The notes below the pieces were generated by a model. It saw only the letters and a program-made list of their open reading frames with translations, was not told the DNA's origin and made no database searches. Positions 53,893 to 60,000 of a stretch of 60,000 nucleotides of DNA are shown piece after piece. The DNA lies in the NCBI RefSeq assembly GCF_037975245.1, contig NC_092576.1:4420001-4480000 (forward strand). The letters are read 5' to 3'. Within the stretch, counting starts at the first letter, position 1. Every line of letters begins with the position of its first letter. Both the position numbers and the translations under genes were made by a program. The DNA is from Apostichopus japonicus (lineage: Eukaryota > Echinodermata > Holothuroidea > Aspidochirotida > Stichopodidae).

Positions 53893-56613
53893 ATGGAACT
53901 TACCATACCATTTACGGTACTCATTTTGTCGATTGCCTTTACAAATGGTGAGTTAATATTCAATTTACTTGTTGAACAAAGTGGAATGCCGGTTTGTTTT
54001 ATGGCTCGTTTTATTGTCAGGCCAAACACCAAGCCTTTCTTACAATCGAGAATGAAAATTGCAAAATCCTACTTGAAATCCCATGGAAGATTGTATTTAT
54101 AGAACCTTTTAGTTAAATTTCTGACCAAGTCTATTGATACCACTTTCGTATCAATTTCACGTCAAAAAAGTGGTTTAAAATGAAGAATGGCAAAGTAAAT
54201 AATATTTGCACAAATATGGTATATTAATGTTAGTCTATAGATAAATTTTATATTGAATCAATATTTGATGAATAATTTCCTTTTACACAGATATCAAAAT
54301 ACTATGTCTTCTCTGTTCAAAGCTGCATTTTGTTATCCGCTGTGACAGAGCGAATTAATATTAAATCATCGATATATATCATCGATAGATATCAATACAA
54401 GCAAGATATCATACACCATTATTCTACATTTTAATACAACATATTTTGTTTTGTAAAAATTATGCATGGTTTTATCATGACGGGTCATTTTGAAATATAT
54501 ATTCTGATTAAATGTTCCAATATTTTTCATTTTAATGTTCCTATAATGTCATTTTATTGCTCATAATGTTGACTATCGAGTATGGAATCAACAGATAGCG
54601 ACAACTGCGAATTGGCCATTTCGTAAGTCGTAGATCTGGTATATCTAAAGCAGATAGTAATACAAATTCACTCACTTTGTATCAACATGTGTGCTGTCTT
54701 TCATCTCAATGATATGCAGGCTTAATAGATGGCGAGGGTTGCATCTCACCACAGTATCTTGAGGTTGGACGATCTGGCATGATCAGTTGTTTCTTTCGCG
54801 ATGATTTCTTTGCCATTGTTTGGTTTAACTCACCCGATCATCAGAACAAGGAGCCAATTATAAATTTACAGAAAAGTGGAACAACTGGAACCGGTTACGT
54901 TTCAGGAGAGTTTGATATTGAACATAGCAACGGGTCTTTGATTATAAATAGTGTGAGCATCACTCACGAACAGACATTCACCGTTTATAAATTGACGTCT
55001 GCCACTAGTGACATTGTTGAACACTATGTACAAGTTATCCCAACAAGTAAGTGTTCCTAATGCAATTATATAAATTTGGGTTTACATATCCTTCATGACA
55101 ATTAGCAACATGTTGTTATATATTCAAGAACATCCTGTATCTTTAAGTATAGTTGTGCCAAACTAATTAGGTAATAAAAAGTTCTATATGCTAATAAATA
55201 CCCAATCCGCTGTATTGTAACACTGGCCTGATAGTAAATACAGGAGACAATTACAATCTGGATCTCGACCAACAAACATGTGTCTGTGTAGTCCTGTGTT
55301 ATATCCTCACCTTGGAACCTTGCGATGCTTTGTACAGTTACCTTTTCCAAGATAGAAAACTTGTAAACGTAATTGATAGTGAGGCTATCGTAATTCAACT
55401 AATAACACGGAATGGTGATCATAATATTTAAGATGTTGGATTAAGGGTTACATAAAGTCGACCGTAGAATTTAGCTTATTTCTTGTAAACAAACTTAGTC
55501 ATCCTTAATCTTGGGTTACTTGAAATATATTCATTAGTTATGATACATGATAAAATGTGTTTGTTTTTCAGAGAAAATTTAACAATATAACATAACATAC
55601 TAACTGCTTTCCAACATTAATAAGCTGTAAGAACTGGTTTTGATTTTTAAATTACTTTTCGAAGTTAGCAATGATTTATGCAATAAAAGTAATAATTCCA
55701 CATAATGTTAAGAGAAAAACTTGCAGTTTAACCAGAAAGAATGCTACGGTCATTGTTTAACTATTTGCTGTCTTCTGTTTAATTGTATTAGTCCATCCAC
55801 TGCAGACGAGTCCTTACATTAGTAACTGTGACAGCGAACAAGAAATTTGTTTCTCACAACTACATGAAGACTCAACGGTGCAATGTTCTGTTCTCAACGC
55901 TAGGCCAGTGGTAGACTTAAGATGGACAGTAAGAACAGCCTTTGGTGACCAGAACATTACCTCTGTGACTAACGTCACCATAAACCAAGCAACTTTCTCA
56001 ACTGTTGTCTCCGGAACTAATTTGTTTCGTCATTCTGCAATGGTGGCTTTACTGGTTTGTTCGGAAATTGGTAAAATAGGATTATTGCCAGAGAAGGAAA
56101 ACTTGATGTTAGTTCAAAATGGAGACTACGATCTACCGTCTGTACAACCAAAGCAAATATATTTCAAAGAAGGAACAACTGCTGATCTAGTTTGTTCAAG
56201 ATCAGAGATAAGAGTGACAATTTGGAACTATAAGGAAGATGCAGAGAGTCCGAGCCATGTCATTCAGTACGCACTTTACAATGTTAAAGTGGTCGCAAGC
56301 TTTTCACTGACGGATGAATATCAATTGGGAACAGATGGTTCTTTGATTATCCCGGGAGTTTATATCAAACACGAAGGAATCTACAGTTGTGTTTCAGGCG
56401 ATGGAATCAGTGAAGAAGTGAGGAGTTATAACGTGGAAGTATACGGTAAGTAGCATACTATTCTATGCATAGTAAAAACCAACGACAGTTTCAGCTGTAA
56501 AAATAACCAGTTTTGTGTGAATTTGCTTATTGTAAAAATATCCCATATCTCACGTTGCTCAATAAATCAAAACATATTTCGGGTGTAGACAGCTACTCAG
56601 GGTAGCATATAGG

Positions 56614-56659
<46 letters not shown>

Positions 56660-59600
56660 ATAAATGTATATATAAATGTATATATTTTTGAACATCACAG
56701 TACCTGCTTTTCCGGTTGTGGTTGGATGCAATCCAAACCAATACTGTACTATTGACACAAGCGCAAGAAGTGGGAATTTCACATGCAAAGTAGAAGGAAT
56801 CCGTCCAAAGGTTCAACTCGAATGGAAGGAGATCGTGACGGGAAGTTCATCTCAACAAATCACCTTCACAGGCCATGATACAACAACCGATAGAAGAGGA
56901 GATTTATTTGACGTATATTTGACGTCACAATATGAAATAAAATCACCTAAAGTCGAATCAAGGATCACTATCGAATGCAGCATTACTGGTTCAAATAGTG
57001 ATTTATTTGATGCACCGGCGCGGTTTGACCTGCAGTATAGTCTACGTGAGTCGTCCATTACTTTCTTAGAATAAACACAAATATCAGCCATACTGTATAG
57101 CAATGTGTTATTCGATTCAACTATTAATTCGCAAAGATTATTTTTTAGAAAAGTTGAGAGGTGATGAAGCTACTAATAAGTAAAATGTGTTTCAATCTTA
57201 TTTTCGAAATCTAACAACTTTAGATATGTTTGTTACAATGTTAACCAAACCCTCTGTGGTGTACATCTTCCTGTCTTTTTGGTACTGTTATCTTTCTGTG
57301 ATTTGTATTCTGTAGTCTTGGTTTGTCGTTTGTTGTTGTTATGTATTGTATGTTGTTTGTTGTTGTTTTCCCCTCTTTTTCCTCTATTGTTCTCTTATTT
57401 ATTGTTCTTTTGCTCTGATCTCAGTCACGTGTGTTTTTTTTATCGTTCTTAAAATAGCAATTGCAACTGACGCTACGTTAACAGTTACATCGAGGCCAAA
57501 CTTTGCTGATGACTTCAACTTTCTGTGGTTAATCGTGCTTCTGCCTGTGTTTATCCTGATTGGATCATGTTGTTTATGGAAGCTTAAAGGTAATTGCACT
57601 TAATAAACTTTCAGCAGTCGGTTCAGCAGTCTGAGTAGAGATGATAAAGCTGAAATTGTATAGTTTCGTTAAACTGTTTATTAACCATTTTCTTTTCACG
57701 TTAACGCACTACACTGATACAGTAGTGATGTATTCTTTCTAACATGATATCGATATATGCTCGAAACCACCAGACATAATCATAAATACAGTGTAGGGAC
57801 TATTCTAGTTACAAACAAACATGAAGTGCCATAAATTGTACAAACTAAACCGTCTACTCTGGTATGTAATAAAATATACCCACTTCAATACGATGCAAAC
57901 ACATTATTGATGGTCTTACTTAAATATTTAATGACTATTGCTATGTTGCCATGTACATGAATTATAATAGGTAGGCATGGCTACATTTTAATCTGCATAT
58001 CATAATTTCCCTACAGCAAAAGGAAACACGAAGTCAAATAACTCCAGGCATCGTTCGGGTGATACAGATGAGGTGCGGTTCATATTGTCATTAACTTACG
58101 ACCTATTCTTGTTATGAAAGCGATGAATTCTACTTGAATTTTTCAATAGCAGTACAAGCTGTTAAGATTAATATTTTATGAATTAATGTTATTCTCTCGG
58201 ATAGGAACGATTGCATATTTAACTGTTTCTTATTCCTTTGCTATTTATTACAGATAAATATTACGATGTTATTATTGCAAACGTTTAAATGTTTAACTGT
58301 TGATGAACCGACATTTTCATGCAATTTTTAATAAGATTATTTAATCGGTATTGCGTAGACGAAGATTTCGGTCTTATTAATATTCTTCGTTAAGTAAATT
58401 GTTTGTATCTCTGGTAGGATTTCCTAGAAATACTTAATACTTAATTAACAAAGATTGACGCCAATTCACAAGAGAAATCGCCAATAACCTATGGCACTAA
58501 TTCATGATATTTAGTCTGGTTTTCTTCACAGCAAATACAAATGTTGCCCGAGGTTAGTTTAGGTAGGTGAACATTGTTTTCTTAATATTTAATTTTTACA
58601 TGGAAATTGTCTTCAAGTAATATATGTACACACATTTGTACTAAAACATTGACTTGTACCTTCGGAAACTTAAAACCATATAAGTATCTGTAAATATAAG
58701 TCTATAAATATCTTAAATACCAAGACTACCAATGGTTTCATCTCACAGTACAAAATACTTTGATCAGTATTAATTGAGAAAGACAATTTTGTAACGATAA
58801 CTGCTCGCTTGTCTACATATTATTGATTCATTTGTATGGCAGATGCAATGCAACGCTTCGTACAGCAACTTAAAATCAGATATGAAGGTCTGTATAACGC
58901 AGTGTGCCCAGTGCCCTACATCCGGGACAGAATGTATTGTATCAACCAAGTGTTTGTTGCAAGTGGAATACAGACAATGAAGTCACACGATGAATGGGTA
59001 GAATTGAAATCATACCACGACATTTTGAAGAATGCCGTCAATCGCTTTGCTAGAATCATTCTTGAAGGAGAACCTGGATATGGAAAGTCAACTCTTTCCC
59101 TACAACTCTTGTATGATTGGTGTAAAGGAATATCGCCATCTCCTTTGCGATACGTACAGGTTGTCATTTTCCTTCGATTAAGGCAGTTAGGCGGCGTCAA
59201 ATCTATATCACAGGCAATAAGACAATTTATCCTGCCCTTAGATTCACCCTTTACGGAGGCTGAAATCAAACATTTGCTTCAAAATTGCTCGTCTATTGTG
59301 ATTATTTTAGATGGATTTGATGAGTATCCGGATCAAGAGGGCGATGTCATATCTGACGTCACGAATATCATAAAGGGAGAAATGTTCGGTGAGGCTTGTG
59401 TAATACTAACAACAAGATCAAATTGTTTGCCGAAGGAATACGCACCGCAATCTAAGCGAATGAGATTAGTTGGTTTTAATACCAGTGCGCAAACTTCTTA
59501 CATCCAAAAGGCAGTGGTAACTGATCCGTTAAAGGCCGACAGGATCCGTCTTCGTTTGAGCGAAAATGCAGTATTGAGTGACTTATGTCAGGTTCCATTG

Positions 59601-60000
59601 TTCTACGTGATGTTTGCTCACATGTCATATGAAGACAAAAAGTTTCAAAAGTTTAAGTCAGTATCGACTTGCTTTCGTTACGTTATCGAGTGTTTCCATG
59701 CACATCTGCGAAATAAGTCACGTGGCAAGCATATGACGACTTTTGAAACAGACCATAAGAAACTTGATGAAGTCGCCTTCGATGCGTTGAAAGGGGAATC
59801 CCAGAAAATCGTTTGGGATAAGGACGCCTTGGTAGACCTGCTAGGTGGAGGATTTTACTCATACTACATTAAAGTTGGAATTTTAGTTGAGGAAGAGGTG
59901 CTCAGTACATACAATGAACTTTCTTCGAGACTGTCCAGTCTCTTTCAATACAAGATGGAGGTGAGATTTTGCCATAAGCTTTTTTGCGAATGGTACGCAG
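53893..60000 (+). CDS. Ig-domain transmembrane receptor with cytoplasmic NACHT NTPase (3' end beyond window)
   Basis: Exons: 53893-53947 (signal peptide), 54720-55046 (Ig1, V-like), 55792-56445 (Ig2 C2-like plus Ig3 V-like in one exon), 56701-57045 (Ig4, C2-like), 57458-57589 (membrane span), 58017-58072, 58532-58562 and 58843 onward, open to 60000. All junctions keep frame; 919 residues are visible. The Ig domains show paired cysteines (ISCFF; VQCSV to LVCSE; LVCSR to YSCVS; FTCKV to IECSI). The membrane span is about 483-500 (FLWLIVLLPVFILIGSCCLW) and is followed by a basic tail. The last exon encodes a NACHT domain: Walker A GEPGYGKST (609-617), Walker B IILDGFDE (687-694), an arginine-containing sensor-like LTTRSN, and downstream winged-helix-like sequence. 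The likely role is ligand recognition outside and nucleotide-dependent oligomerisation inside (inference). C-terminal repeats, if any, lie outside the window. Confidence 0.88.
56618..56657. repeat. (TA)n microsatellite in the intron before Ig4
   Basis: TA tract ending 43 bp before the Ig4 splice acceptor at 56700. Confidence 0.9.

Overview
The window is eukaryotic: about two-thirds A+T, with short exons split by kilobase introns carrying GT/AG signals, many tandem repeats and (TA)n tracts, tRNA-headed SINEs, hAT-type MITEs and a Penelope-like retroelement. The gene content (Ig-domain receptors, a transmembrane protein with a NACHT NTPase, a C-type-lectin-like exon, a secreted proteinase K-like subtilase) suggests a marine invertebrate deuterostome. 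An echinoderm such as a sea cucumber is my best guess, but the species cannot be fixed from sequence alone.

Layout. 1-1260 is a minisatellite next to the last exon of a C-type-lectin-like gene (1281-1414, +). 1.4-14.7 kb is gene-poor; it holds a U2-snRNA-headed chimeric sequence, a foldback repeat, simple repeats, SINE/retroposon fragments and one orphan transmembrane-tail exon (10526-10640, +). 14.8-23.9 kb is a complete secreted subtilisin-family protease gene on + (376 codons; the exon chain keeps frame throughout). 24-29 kb holds a hAT MITE, a SINE, a 64-bp satellite and a GATGAC-type satellite.

29.6-48.5 kb is a minus-strand receptor gene. It reads signal peptide, four Ig domains, one membrane segment, a juxtamembrane stretch in several small exons, and a tyrosine-kinase-like domain whose catalytic residues are lost (893 codons, every exon junction in phase). 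It has a second candidate first exon 3 kb upstream. 53.9-60.0 kb is a plus-strand gene running off the window: signal peptide, four Ig-like domains (V-C2-V-C2), one membrane segment, then a cytoplasmic NACHT domain with intact Walker A and B motifs. The two receptors lie head to head, with a 5.4-kb spacer holding a decayed Penelope-like element, a SINE inserted in it, and a hammerhead-ribozyme-like motif.

How they may work together (inference): both receptors put tandem Ig domains outside the cell. One couples them to a NACHT switch/oligomerisation module and the other to a pseudokinase scaffold. The pair looks like part of an innate-recognition gene cluster. The membrane-spanning Ig-NACHT architecture is the most striking item in the window.
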